Positions 46,945 through 58,220 of a stretch of DNA of 64,000 nt are shown here, one piece after another. The position numbers and the translations under genes were made by a program. Numbering within the stretch: the first letter of the stretch is position 1; each line of letters begins with the position of its first letter. The notes under the pieces were generated by a model, which worked only from the letters and a program-made list of their open reading frames with translations, ran no database searches and was not told the origin of the DNA. Origin of the DNA: Paratinospora sagittata (taxonomy: Eukaryota; Streptophyta; Magnoliopsida; Ranunculales; Menispermaceae); the NCBI GenBank assembly GCA_035771175.1, contig CM069608.1, forward strand, positions 8,087,019-8,151,018. The letters run 5' to 3'.

Positions 46945-47198
46945 TGTTAAATACTAATAAAAGACACAAAGATGTAACGTGGTTCGGCTCCAAGGCCTAC
47001 GCCCACGGGAGAAGAGAGGAAATATTTTCTTATTCTTTATAATGTCTTAATGGAGGGACACCATATATATAGACATACAGGGCTACGCACACATATAGCC
47101 ATAATTACAATTTTAGTAACTGCTAAATAAAACGACTACTAAAATTATCATCTTTCCTTAAAGGAAATAAATCCCACAGATTTTGCTCCTCCACAACA
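46945..47198 (-). repeat. Copia B 3' LTR
   Basis: The complement starts TGTTGTGGAGGAGC and ends TAGTATTTAACA; it adjoins the polypurine tract CTTGAAGGGGAG. Confidence 0.92.
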
Positions 47199-47205
47199 CT
47201 CCCCT

Positions 47206-50200
47206 TCAAGTTGGTGAATAAAGGTTTACCATTCCCAGCTTGGACACATTTGCTTGAAATGCAGTATGGTTTAACCCTTTAGTGAGCACATCGGCGAGCT
47301 GATTATTGGTAGACACATATGGAGTACAGATCAACCCACTATCAAGCTTCTCTTTAATAAAGTCTCTATCAATCTCTATATGCTTGGTTCGATCATGTTG
47401 AACTGGGTTATGGGCAATGTTAATTGCAGATTTATTGTCACAATAGAGTCTCATAGGGCCATCCCAGTGTATCTTCAAATATGTCAAAATTATCAGCAAC
47501 CATAATAGCTCACAAACCCCTTGTGCCATTGCTCGGAATTCTGCTTCAGCACTAGATCTGGCCACTACATTCTGCTTTTTACTTCGCCATGTCACCAAAT
47601 TCCCACCAAGAAACGTACAATATCCAGTAGTTGATCTTCTGTCAACTACTGAACCAGAATAGTCTGAATCAGTATATGCTTCAAGAACCACTCCTGTGTG
47701 TCGTTTAAATAAGATGCCCTGTCCAGGAGTCCCTTTAAGATACTGTAAAACGCAATTAGCTGCTTGCAAATGAATATCTTTAGGGTTGTGCATGAACTGA
47801 CTTATTACACTTACTGCATATGCAATATCAGGTCTTGTGTGAGAGAGATAGATGAGTCTTCCTACTAGTCTTTGATACATCTCCTTATTAATAGTCAGCG
47901 CTTCTTCATCTTCTCCAAGCTTGTGATTAAGATCAATAGGAGTATTCATTAGTTTGCATGCTAGCTTCTCTGTTTCTTTAAGAAGGTCTGTGATGTACTT
48001 CTGTTGAGAAATAAAGATTCCCTGTTTAAAGTGTGTCACTTCAATCCCTAGGAAGTATTTCAATCTCCCTAGTTCCTTGGTCAAACACTGCTTCAAATTT
48101 TGTCTCTCGTTATCATTGTTTCCTGTCATGATGATGTCATCAGCATACACTAATAGAGCTGTAACTCCCCCTGAAGTCGAGTGCTTAATAAACAGAGTGT
48201 GATCTCTTTGGCTTTGTCTATATCCCATATTTGTCATTACTTTGGCAAACCGACCAAACCATGCCCTCGGAGATTGTTTGAATCCATACAAGGCCTTTTT
48301 CAATTTACACGCTTTATCAGTGGTGCCAAATCCTGGAGGCACTTCCATATAGATTTCTTCCTCTAAATCCCCATGTAAAAATGCATTTTTTACATCAAAT
48401 TGTTGCAGATCCCAGTCATAATTAGCTGCCAATGACAAAAGAAGTCTCGCAGTATTCATTTTTGCAACCGGAGCAAATGTCTCTTGATAGTCCACACCAT
48501 AAGTCTGAGTATATCCTTTGGCTACTAATTTTGCCTTGTAGCGCTCTAGGGACCCATCTGCTTTGTATTTTACTGTATAAACTCATTTGCATCCAACAGG
48601 TTTCTTTCCTGCAGGCAAGTCTACCAACTCCCATGTTGTATTTTTCTCCAGGGCTTCCATTTCTACATTCATAGCTTGTTTCCAATTTGTATTAGATAAA
48701 GCCTCGGATAATGATGTAAGAGTCTGGATGTTGTTCAGGTTGGTAAGGAAACTCTTATGGGTTGGTGAGAACTTCTCGAAGGATACAACATGAGATAGTG
48801 GATACAAGGGATGTTTAGTGCATTCTCTTGTGCCCTTTCTAATGGCAATGGGAAGATCATTGTCAGGTTCAGAGGCTAAAAGATCATTGTTAGTTTCAGG
48901 AACGAATGAAATTTGTAAGGAGGGTTCAGGATTTGTTACCTCATTTTCAGGGATTGGTTCATATTCTTGAACTTGCATCGGTTCAGGATCTGCAGCTTTT
49001 TTCCTTGAGTACATTTGTCCAGTCATCTGATCCTTAGGTTCGTCATTGGGTACAGAGGGTGTAGGAGATTCGGGTTTGGTTTGTTGGAGGTTAAAGGGGC
49101 CAAAAAGATCAAAAGGGTTATCAAGGGAGTTATGATCCTTATCTTCCATGATGACACTCTCCCACGGAAGAGGAGGAGCGGAAAAATAGGGCTCAGGTTC
49201 ACAGAAAGTGACATCGGCAGAGACAGAGAATTTCTTTGATGGCGGATGATAACATTTATATCCCTTTTGAGTGGAAGAGTATCCGACAAAAACACACTTG
49301 AGAGCTCTGGGGTCCAACTTCCCCCTGTTGGGTTGGTGAACATGGACAAATGATACACACCCAAATATCTTAAGTATAAGATTATTGGAGATTTTGAGCT
49401 TAGGGTAAAATTGACATAGCTTTTCCATAGGACTTTTGAAACCAAGGGTCAGGGATGGTAGGCGGTTAATAAGGTGTGTTGCAGTAAGGACAGCTTCCCC
49501 CCAATAGGACTTAGGCATAGTATTCTGAAATAAAAAGGCTCAGGTTGTATCAAGCAGGTGGCCGTTTTTTCTTTTAGCAACTCCATTTTGTTGTGGGGTG
49601 TGAACACAGGATGATTCATGAAGGATCCCCTCGTTTTGGAAGTAATTGGTCAATGTTTGATTAAAATAGTCTCTAGCATTGTCAGATCGAAATCTCTTGA
49701 TTTTAGCACCAAACTGGGTGTGTATCATGTTATGGAAGGTAGGAAGAACAAAGCTCACATCGGATTTTTGTTTCAATAAGAATATCCACGAGACTCTAGT
49801 ACAATCATCTATGAAGGACACAAACCATCGCGCTCCAGAAACATTAGGTATTGGAGAGGGACCCCAAATATCACTATGAATGAGATCAAAAGGATCTGAA
49901 CTTCTTTCATTACTAAGTGGAAAAGATATACTCTTGTGTTTCGCGAGTTCACACACTTCACAATGAAAATCTTCAACATTGAGAGACTTAAACAAAAAAG
50001 GAAAACATGATTTTAAGGGTTCGAAAAGAAGGATGGCCAAGGCGGCGATGATGGAGCCATAGCTTTTCTTTATTGGAAAATTTGTGCTCGGAGAGAAATG
50101 AAGTGTTACTCTTGATAGGATGTACTGGTGTCTCAAGGTAATACAACCCGTCCTGTTCCTTAGCATGTCCAATCATCGTCCCCAAGTCCTGGTCCTGAAA

Positions 50201-50656
50201 TGCACAATAAGTAGGGAAGAAGGTTACATTACAACTCAGATCATGGGTCAGTTTTTTAATAGAGATAAGATTAGTAGATAGTTTAGGAACATGAAGAACA
50301 TTTCTGAGTGTAAGGGTGGGGCTGATGTGAACATCACCTATACCAGCAATTGTGGTTAAGGATCCATTAGCTGTGGCTATTTTCCGACTACTAGGACATG
50401 GGTTGTAGGTATGAAATATATTGGAGGAATTGGTCATGTGATCAGTAGCACCAGAATCTATAACCCAAGAGTTAGCAAAAGACTTATCCGAGACGTTAAA
50501 TCCAATAGAAATAGGAAAGTTACCTGTATGGGCCAATGAACAGGTACCTGAGGGTTTGTCCAGTGTGCCAAGCAAAGATTTCAATCTTTCAATGTTGTCT
50601 TGGCTGAATCCGTCTGGCACCGGGGAGTCTGCAACTGTTTCGGAAGTAACCGACAT
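47206..50656 (-). pseudogene. Copia B pol with residual gag start
   Basis: Starts MSVTSETVADSPVPDG: the first codons of gag are joined directly to sequence just before the protease. Protease WVIDSGATDHMT and GAG-pre-integrase follow. The same frameshift as in copia A occurs at about 49990-50010. Integrase (SFIDDCTRVSW, RFRSDNARDYF) and RT follow, interrupted by a TGA after KKPVGCK (Trp position, about 48582). RT motifs are FDVKNAFLHGDL and LLVYADDIIMTGN; an in-frame 15-bp loss lies before ELGRLKYF. RNase H is complete to the end. Copy A has YVDD where B has YADD. Confidence 0.9.
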
Positions 50657-51064
50657 TTTTCTTTTTCCCAGGAGCTGGAGCTGCAGATGGCGATGGAGAT
50701 TAGAGAGATGCAGTGATGCAATGATGTGCAAGAGAGATATGTGAAAGAGATGCGCGAGAGACGACGAAGATCAGTAGCAACGTCAAAGATCAGCAATGGT
50801 GGGTTCGAGCAGCGATGACTGAAACACAGTAGCAATGGAGACGAAGGCGTCGACGACGATTAGGATATCGGCAATGCCGATGAGGAGGATGCAGTAGTCA
50901 ATGGTGATATAGTAGCAGTGATGAAGACGTACGCACCAATCAGCAACACGAATAATGGCGATGAAGACCAACGAGGAAGGTTCCGGTAATGAAGGCCAAA
51001 ATAAAACAATTTCGACGATGAAGGTCGGAAGAAAAGAAAAATTTCCTAGTTGTACGAGCTTAAA

Positions 51065-51076
51065 GCTCTGATACCA
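51065..51076 (-). other. Copia B primer-binding site
   Basis: Complement TGGTATCAGAGC, abutting the 5' LTR. Confidence 0.92.
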
Positions 51077-51433
51077 TGTTAAATACTAATAAAAGACACA
51101 AAGATGTAACGTGGTTCGGCTCCAAGGCCTACGTCCACGGGAGAAGAAAGGAAATATTTTCTTATTCTTTATAATGTCTTAATGGAGGGACACCATATAT
51201 ATAGACATACAGGGCTATGCACACATATAGCTATAATTACAATTTTAGTAACTGCTAAATAAAACGACTACTAAAATTATCATCTTTCCTTAAAGGAAAT
51301 AAACCTTAAAGGAAATAAATCTCACAGAATTATCAGCTTTCCTTTAAGGAAATAAATCCTTAAAGGAAATAAACCTTAAAGGAAATAAATCCTTAAAGGA
51401 AATAAATCCCACAGATTTTGCTCCTCCACAACA
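51077..51433 (-). repeat. Copia B 5' LTR with TTAAAGGAAATAAA expansion
   Basis: About 100 bp longer than its partner because of several extra copies of TTAAAGGAAATAAAYC (51286-51405), including inverted TTTCCTTTAAGG forms. Confidence 0.92.
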
Positions 51434-51799
51434 GTTATAACATTTGAAGTATTTATTCATTCTATATCAGTAGGATGCACTTGTGATGTTCAAAGAAAGA
51501 AGCGCAATCTCCTCCAATGCCACATCATATCAAGATAAGAAGAACCTAGCTTATGTTTTTGTTACACGCCAAATTCTGAGCATCTCAATTACTTTTGACA
51601 GGCAACCTTCCGTATGTATTGTATGGGACTTGCACATTTGTAACAATCCCTGGTAAAAAATCAGCAACAAAATGCATTCTTCCTTTGACTGTTATATTTT
51701 TAATGCCATCAAAGCCAACTAGCTCTGTTTCATTCAAAACTCAATTTCCTTCGCCATGGTTGACCACATGGCTGATAGTGCAAAAAAGCAAAAATGCTG

Positions 51800-52440
51800 G
51801 AAGATCCCTCTCTTAATAACATCTTCATCTCCCTCAATCCAGCTGTTCAACTTACCCATAAAATGAAACCATTCAACCTATCATGGCATGCCGTATTTCA
51901 TACCCTCCAACTTGGCTATTGACCAACTGGGATACTTTGATAGACCCAAATCTCACCCTCCTTCCACCATCAAAAAACTAGAAAAATCTAACCAATCTAG
52001 CATATGACACATGGATTTGCCAAGAGAGTCTTTTCCTACATGTTATTCTTGCTTCCCTTTCTAAAATTGCATGCCACTTTTCTGTCACCTTAGCTACCTT
52101 TACCCATGAAGCTTGGGCCAAATTGACCAAGCTCAATACTGATAAATTCAAATCTCAGATAATGCTGCTAAAAATCAAATTACCATCCATTACCAAAACC
52201 TCAAAAGTCTATCTTTAAATACCTCCAAACAGTCAAATGCATTACAGCCGAACCTAGCCATTATTTATTTTTCCAATTCAGTATGACGATCTTGCAATCC
52301 ATGCCATTTGTGGCTCAGGATCACACCACAAGGACATCTCTTCTATCATAAAATCTTGCAAATCACCAATATCCCTTTGGGAAGCTCCATAATAAACTTG
52401 TGGAACATGAAAGCATATTTAAGAGAAAAGAAAATCAGAA
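51800..52440 (+). pseudogene. Copia gag remnant
   Basis: Fragments in order: PSLNNIFISLNPAVQLTHKM, LQLGY, LHATF, the Leu-rich region around KYLQTVKCI, and NKLVEHE followed by KREKK. This is the UBN2/gag pattern with many stops. Confidence 0.65.
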
Positions 52441-52739
52441 TAAGCCTAGGATGATGAAATTAAATTTCTCTCAAAAATCACACTAAGGATACAACAAAAA
52501 TAAAGGAAAACAATGCAACAAAATAGGCAAACGGTATGCCATTGCCAACAACAGAAAAAACCAGATCTGCGTTCAATTTCAACTTTCCTAAAAATTAATG
52601 ACACCCACCAACAGCCCCGAATGGACAAAAGCTGAGAATAGGGTGCCAATATTATGGAAAAAATATGATATGGTACAAACAGTGCTACCAAATTCACCCA
52701 CCACCACATGATGCAAGATGGTAATTACACTAATTCCAA

Positions 52740-52830
52740 TGGCTGTCCATCATCCAACTGGGTATTGGATTCAAGGGATTCTCATCACATTACCTACAAC
52801 TTCAACAATCTTGCCTTTCACTTTGAATAC
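52740..52830 (+). pseudogene. Copia protease remnant
   Basis: SNWVLDSRDSHHITYNFNN, with Arg-Asp in place of the usual Gly-Ala after the catalytic Asp-Ser. It breaks off at FEY, where the inverted-LTR element enters. Confidence 0.75.
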
Positions 52831-53310
52831 TGTTGGAAAATTTGATCTTAGTGGGCTCACAAGCTAGATCCCACAAAATAACAACTAAATAAGATTAGTT
52901 ACAAACTTACAATCTTATTCCCTCTAAGATTCCCACTCCAAAGTAGTTAATATTTGTGAGAAGTGAGAACCGTAACCACAACTTCAAATTACTTTAAATT
53001 CCTATTTTTTTGGAATTTTATGCAACTCCATATAAATAGAACTCTTTTAGGGAGAGTCGGGAGTTGTTCAAAATTAAGCAGTTACGGGAGAATTTGAGTG
53101 AGCTTTTTGGTGAAAACCAAAAAGGAAAATTTGGTGTGGTGATTGATCATAAGCTATTCTGGAAAGGAGTTCTTGGGTTGTGGATCTTGATTCAAGGTCG
53201 TTCGTGTGCTTCGAATTTCACCGTGATCATTCACAAATATCGGAGACGTTGGAAATGCTTCCGCAAAAAATCTAAACTCGTATTTTATGTGTTATATTTT
53301 TTTCCTTTAT
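52831..53310 (+). repeat. Left LTR arm (plus)
   Basis: Matches the complement of the right arm at roughly 85% by eye; shared blocks include CAGTTACGGGAGAATTTGAG and GAGCTTTTTGGTGAAAACC. Confidence 0.85.
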
Positions 53311-53322
53311 TGGTATCAGAGT
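53311..53322 (+). other. Primer-binding site, left
   Basis: TGGTATCAGAGT directly after the left LTR. Confidence 0.75.
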
Positions 53323-54629
53323 CAATTACGTCTTTTATGTTTGTATATATTAAAACAAAAAAATCCCAGGGGGTGGTGGCGGCGTCGGTGAAGGCAGCTA
53401 CCACCACCGGTTTATATAACTTAAAATAATTTTAAAAAAAAGGAAAATAAAGAGAGAAACATCGAAAACTGGCAACACCCTGACAGTTCCCACCTGTTGG
53501 CATGGTCGCCAGACACCAACGTTCCTATGCTTGCCGGAAAAAGGGTGGTGGTGCGCTGCCTGTGGCGGCCACCACCACCACCATCACTCTTCGATTAATA
53601 ATAATAAAAAATGGGGGGCAGACGGCACACTGGCAGTTCACCTGCCAACGTGGTCGCCGACAGTCCATCTGGATTGCCGACCAGGGGTGATGGGGCGCCA
53701 AAACAGCAGCCACCACCACCATTGGGTTCGGCCTGCATGTGCAAGCCGAAATCCTAAATTTATTTTTAATAAAAAAATAAAATGGATAAAATGGTCCAAG
53801 CCATGACCCAAGCCTGGACCCAGATCCAAGCCCAGCCTGGGTGATGACGCGACCCAACCTAGGTCCAAGACGACCCAACCAGACAACCGGCCCAGAACCA
53901 AACCGGGTCGTTCCACCCAGACAGGATCGGGTAGACCCGGACCGGACCCAATCTAAACCGATCTGATCCACTTGATAATAATAATAAGAAGAAGAATAAT
54001 AATAATACATTATTTGGTTCAATCTGGACCGTTTAAACTATATGTCTCTAGATGAAGGCTTTAGGATACCTTTTGGACAAAGTGTTGAGCAGTAACCTAG
54101 CCTTAATTTTTTCGAACTTTCCATCTGTATGGTTTGATTAGATCTGAACCATTCAAACTTGATGAGTTAAGATGGAGGCCTTACACACAAAATTATACAA
54201 AATGTTGAACTGACACCTAGGTTATTTTTCATTGATCTCCGCATCTGTACGGTCAGAATTTATCAATTAAACATTTAAATGAAGACATCACGATTACATT
54301 AGACGAACACTTATTCGTTCTTTTATTTTTACCTATAGATATGTAGTGGGACCCGGATGTCAATGGAGTTTATACCTTGTACTACAACTTCCTTGAGTAC
54401 ACGATGCATCCAGATCTTGCTGGAAAAAGGGTGGTTGTGGCGGTTGGGAAGTTCCACTAGATCTTGTCGAATCATATGTTGAAAATATTTTTTTTAATAA
54501 AGAATAATGAAACCCAAAAGAAAATATTTCCAAACATTATTATCATTTTTTCTAATATATGAATAATAAATCATACAAGATTCCAAAAAAATATATATAC
54601 TATCATCACAAACACAACAGGCATAATTG
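53323..54629. other. Interior of inverted-LTR element
   Basis: Non-coding by motif. It has GGTGGTGGC / CCACCACC runs (53370-53730), a Pro/Arg-biased GC-rich stretch (53800-53960), AAT-type microsatellites, and a 54340-54460 segment with an open stretch (VNGVYTLYYNFLEYTMHPDL) that I cannot place. Confidence 0.5.
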
Positions 54630-54641
54630 GCTCTAATACCA
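54630..54641 (-). other. Primer-binding site, right
   Basis: Complement TGGTATTAGAGC, one base from the consensus, directly inside the right LTR. Confidence 0.75.
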
Positions 54642-55182
54642 ATGAAAAAAACAATATAATATATAAAATACGAGTTTAGAGTTTTTGCGGAAGCATTACC
54701 AACATCTCCGATATTTACAAATGATCATGGTAAGATTTGACGTACACGAACGACCTCAAACCAAGATCCACAGGAAAAGAACGCCTTTCTAGTCTTATGA
54801 TCACCACACCAAGTTTTTCTTTTTGGTTTTCACCAAAAAGCTCACTCAAATTCTCCCGTAACTGTTTAATTTGGAACAACTCCCAATTCTCCCCAAAAGA
54901 TTTGTATTCATATGGAGTTGCATAAAATCCCTAAAAAATAGGAATTTAAAGTAATTTGAAGTTGTGGTTACGGTTCCTACTTCCCACAAATATTAACTGC
55001 TTTGGGAGTGGGAATCTTAGTGGGAATAAAATAGTAACCAATCTTATTTGGTTGTTATTTTGTAGGACCCATCTTGTGGGCCTACTAAAATCAAATTTTT
55101 CAACATCTCCCACTCGCACATGATGTGTACAAGGAGATAGGTCGAGCACAACATGGGCGCCCTTAAAATTTGATCCATAACA
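54642..55182 (-). repeat. Right LTR arm (minus)
   Basis: Full-length version of the LTR, including an outer ~77 bp (55106-55182) that the left arm has lost. Confidence 0.75.
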
Positions 55183-56270
55183 AATACAATGGCAATGATG
55201 AGATTAATGACAAAGGCATTCCCATAACCCGCATTAGTTTTGTTATTCTCCTTACTCCTTCCGATTCATTCACATTATATTAGGTTTTATATGCTCCTAC
55301 AACTAAACAAAATTGCTCTCTATTTCTCGACTTCTGTAAACATAAAAAATCTTCCATTGAAATTCTTTGTATTGTGTTATTGTGAAGGACCTAATCTAAT
55401 TATGGGAACACCACTTGTCCAAGATTTGAACAAAGGCAATATCTGTAAGTGGCAAACCAACTTTTCGATTCTCTCCAATAAGCTGAGAGTGTTAACTAGC
55501 ATCAAAGCACCAATTTACACAATTGGAATGGACTTCTTAGCCATCCTTCTAATAAATTCTTTAGCATTTTATTCCTCCGCAACTTTTATCATTCTCTCAT
55601 CTTCACTTCCCATTCAAAATTAATACCTATGCATGCAATAGAATCGTAAGTTATCGTAAGTTGTTGTTTGGTGTTTGAACACTAACCAGTAAAATACCTC
55701 CAAAGCTTCTTTATGTTGATTTTTGGAGGCCTTTTCTAATCATGTCTTCTAAAAGTGTTCTATGTTATGGGATTTTTGTCGACCATTATACTAAATATAT
55801 CCAATTGTGTCAATTGTGGCCCCCATTTTACCCAAATTTAAATCTCCATTTTTTAAATATCTTTCGCAAACTTTCATCAACACTATTCATTTCGATGGAG
55901 GAAGGGAATATCAAACCATTCATACCATCTTTATTCCTCACATCATGGTACTCAAATCTCAAAACTCTCCTCACACGCTACAACATAATGGAACTTCTAA
56001 ACAACGTCGTTGCCATATTCTCAAAACAAGTCTCACCCTTTCTCCATCAAGCTCATATTTCCCTCACCTATCGGCCATTTCGCCTTTCAAACAATCAATT
56101 ATCACATTAACAAGTTGCAATCACCTTTACTTCAACTTCAATCACACTTTGAAAATGTGTTCCCCAAATTACCTCAAACTTTAGGTATTGAGATGTCTTT
56201 GCTACCCATGGTCAAAACCATAAAACATACATAAATTTGAGCCAAAATGAAAACCACGTGTTTTCTTAAG
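55183..56270 (+). pseudogene. Copia GAG-pre-integrase and integrase remnant
   Basis: Reads LIMGTPLVQDLNKGNICKW and LSNKLRVLTSIKAPI, then GIFVDHYTKYIQL, HFDGGREYQTIHT, LQHNGTSKQR and the LLQLQSHFENVFPKLPQ end of integrase. Frames shift several times. Confidence 0.75.
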
Positions 56271-57100
56271 CTATCCCTTGGATCAAAGGGCTTATCATTG
56301 TCTCGATCATTCCACGAACAAGATCTATCCTCCCAACATTTCACTTTAGCAGAAGAATGGTTTCCTCTTTAATGTCACACCACCAACCATTCACAAGTCA
56401 CCAACTCTTCCAAACGTGGCTCTCTCCAACTACCATATCTACTCCACCTGACAACCGATGATACACAATGCCATTACAGACGTGCATTATTCTTCCAAGT
56501 GCCATAGCACCAACAAAGACAGATACCACAACTTTGGCCTCAACAACAAATGTCATTGATTTTGACTCATGCCAAGTGCCTAGCCAATTTGCCACAACTG
56601 TGGCCTCAACAACAAATGTTATTGATTTTGACCCCATGCCAAGTGCCTCCCCCTCCCATTATTCCATTTGACTCACCCCACATTCCAGGATTACTAGGTC
56701 TTACAAGTCACAACAATATATTCAACCCAAAAAAATCAATGTATCCACACTGCATTCAATCATACATCACGAGAGCCAACCTACTAACTACAAACTCTAA
56801 ATCAGCCCCACATTGGTAAGTTGCAATGTGATGAAAGACTCGGGAATGCATTCTTTATGATATTTCTGTCAAAAACCACTTGACTACAAAAAGCTGTTAT
56901 TTCATCAAAGCGTAGTCCTTGTTCATAAAAATTGTTCAGAAAATTACACTTAAAATTTCCCAAAAAAACCAAAAAGCATTAATGTTAATGACGGTATACG
57001 CCTCTTCTACCTCTTAATCGGGTTTTGTCTTCAAAGACATGTTTCTTTTCTCAATTTTACCATGTATATAACACAATCATATTATAATAATAAACACGCC

Positions 57101-57858
57101 TTTGTTATATAACACAATTTGCTAAAGGTTCTCAATTATATACCACATCTTCAATTTGTCCATCATCTCCACAAATTCCAATTTGATTTCCAACCCCAGC
57201 AATTCAGGCCTTTCCCACTGTTCCTTTCCATTAAAAAAATTTAAAAAAAAAACAAATAAAAATTCCTCCTTGTTCATCTAAACAGAACCAGATTTGCACA
57301 TAATTCTCAGAAATCTAAAACAAAAGATAAACCAAATAAATCAACCTAATTCACCTCAAAATAGAAGTAGAAACCGCGCAATCGTATCAAAACCAATACA
57401 ATAATTTGAAGAAACGTCGTAAATTCTTATTTGGGTGTAATGCCAATGCAATTTGCTATGTAACGCAATTTGCTAAACACACATTTGTTATATAATGCAA
57501 TTTGCTAAAGGTTCTCAATTATATACCACATCTTCTATTCGTCAATCATCTCCAAAAATCCCAATTTGATTTCTTTTCTTTTCTTTTTCTGAATCAAATT
57601 TGATTTCAAACCCCAGCAATTCAGGCCTTCCCACCGTTTCTTTCCATTAAAAAAAAAAACAAAACAAAACAAATAAAGATTCCTCGCTGTTCATCTAAAC
57701 AGAACCAGATTTGCACGTAATTCTCAGAATTCAAAAACAAAGGATAAACCAAATAAATCAACCTAATTTAACCCAAAATACAAGTAGAAACCACGCGATC
57801 ATATCAAAACTAATACAAGAATTTGAAGAAACGTCATAAATTCTTATTTCGGAGTGAT
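57101..57858. repeat. Tandem duplication, 383-bp period
   Basis: Copies start at 57101 and 57484 with TTTGTTATATAA and share CCCCAGCAATTCAGGCCTT and AACAGAACCAGATTTGCAC. They are clearly diverged, so this is an old duplication. It lies just inside (gene sense) the putative first hydrolase exon. Confidence 0.88.
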
Positions 57859-57887
57859 GACAATGCCCTAACTCGTGATAAAATATA

Positions 57888-58040
57888 TCACCTGGTGAGG
57901 GGAATTCGAAGTGCAGCGAAATCGAAGATTTTTGGAGATGAGATGAATTGCGCGAGTCGTGAATTCGAGAGAGATTGCGAGCGTAAAATTTGGAGAAATA
58001 AGCAAACTTGCGAGCCAAGGAATGTATATTATATAACTAT
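57888..58040 (-). promoter_or_regulatory. Putative hydrolase promoter and 5' UTR exon
   Basis: On the minus strand a TATA-like GTTATATAATATAC (about 58024-58037) is followed by a CT-rich stretch with TCTCTCTCG and by a donor-like CACCAG|GTGATA at 57888. Upstream (58080-58220) is an unusually GC-rich block with CACGTC words. No ATG lies in the exon, in keeping with a 5' UTR. The link to the coding exons 12 kb away is inference. Confidence 0.4.
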
Positions 58041-58220
58041 CGGATAAGGGAACGAGCTAAAGGCGGGTGCAGGTTTAAAAATAGTCCATGAATGGATGAG
58101 TCTCCGTCTTTGAATCCACCACGTCGTTCAGGTCACATGCGTCGCGGCAAATGCCCATCAATCCACGTCCACAACCGCCCGTACCACGGCTTTCCACCGC
58201 CACCCGCGTATTATTACAAC

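Larger units (their letters stand above)
46945..51433 (-). mobile_element. Copia B: gag-deleted relative of copia A, TSD GTTAT
   Basis: 4489 bp, minus strand, with perfect GTTAT flanks (46940-46944, 51434-51438). LTRs at 46945-47198 (3') and 51077-51433 (5'), primer site at 51065-51076. Pol is very close to copia A, but the LTR U3 parts differ clearly. Almost all of gag is deleted and the 5' LTR has a repeat expansion. It is sense to the hydrolase gene, within its probable 5' UTR intron. Confidence 0.94.
52831..55182. mobile_element. Inverted-LTR element, TSD AATAC
   Basis: Two related LTRs face each other: plus at 52831-53310 (TGTTGGAAAATTTGA...CTTTAT) and minus at 54642-55182 (complement TGTTATGGATC...TTTCAT). 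Each is followed inward by a tRNA-Met primer site. Both outer ends begin TGTT, and the whole is flanked by AATAC (52826-52830 and 55183-55187). The left LTR lacks about 77 bp that lie between two TGTT words in the right LTR. The 1.3-kb interior has no pol motifs. Confidence 0.75.
51590..56900 (+). mobile_element. Decayed Ty1/copia interior, split by an inverted-LTR element
   Basis: Plus-strand copia without visible LTRs. Gag is readable at 51800-52440, a degenerate zinc knuckle near 52640, the protease just before 52830, GAG-pre-integrase and integrase at 55183-56270, then scraps with a 66-bp tandem duplication (56526-56651). Removing 52831-55187 rejoins the frame exactly at FEY-NGNDEIN. Confidence 0.8.

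Noticed and set aside
53525..54022. Gly/Arg-rich 165-codon minus-strand ORF
   Set aside because: Low-complexity translation of a GC-rich stretch in the inverted-LTR element; overlapping frames on both strands are equally open.
52831..55105. Simple palindromic assembly artefact
   Set aside because: The arms are about 15% diverged and the left arm lacks 77 bp, so this is not a mirrored assembly error.
57758..58018. 86-codon minus-strand ORF at the putative first exon
   Set aside because: It lacks an ATG (TTG at the claimed start) and runs through a likely splice donor.
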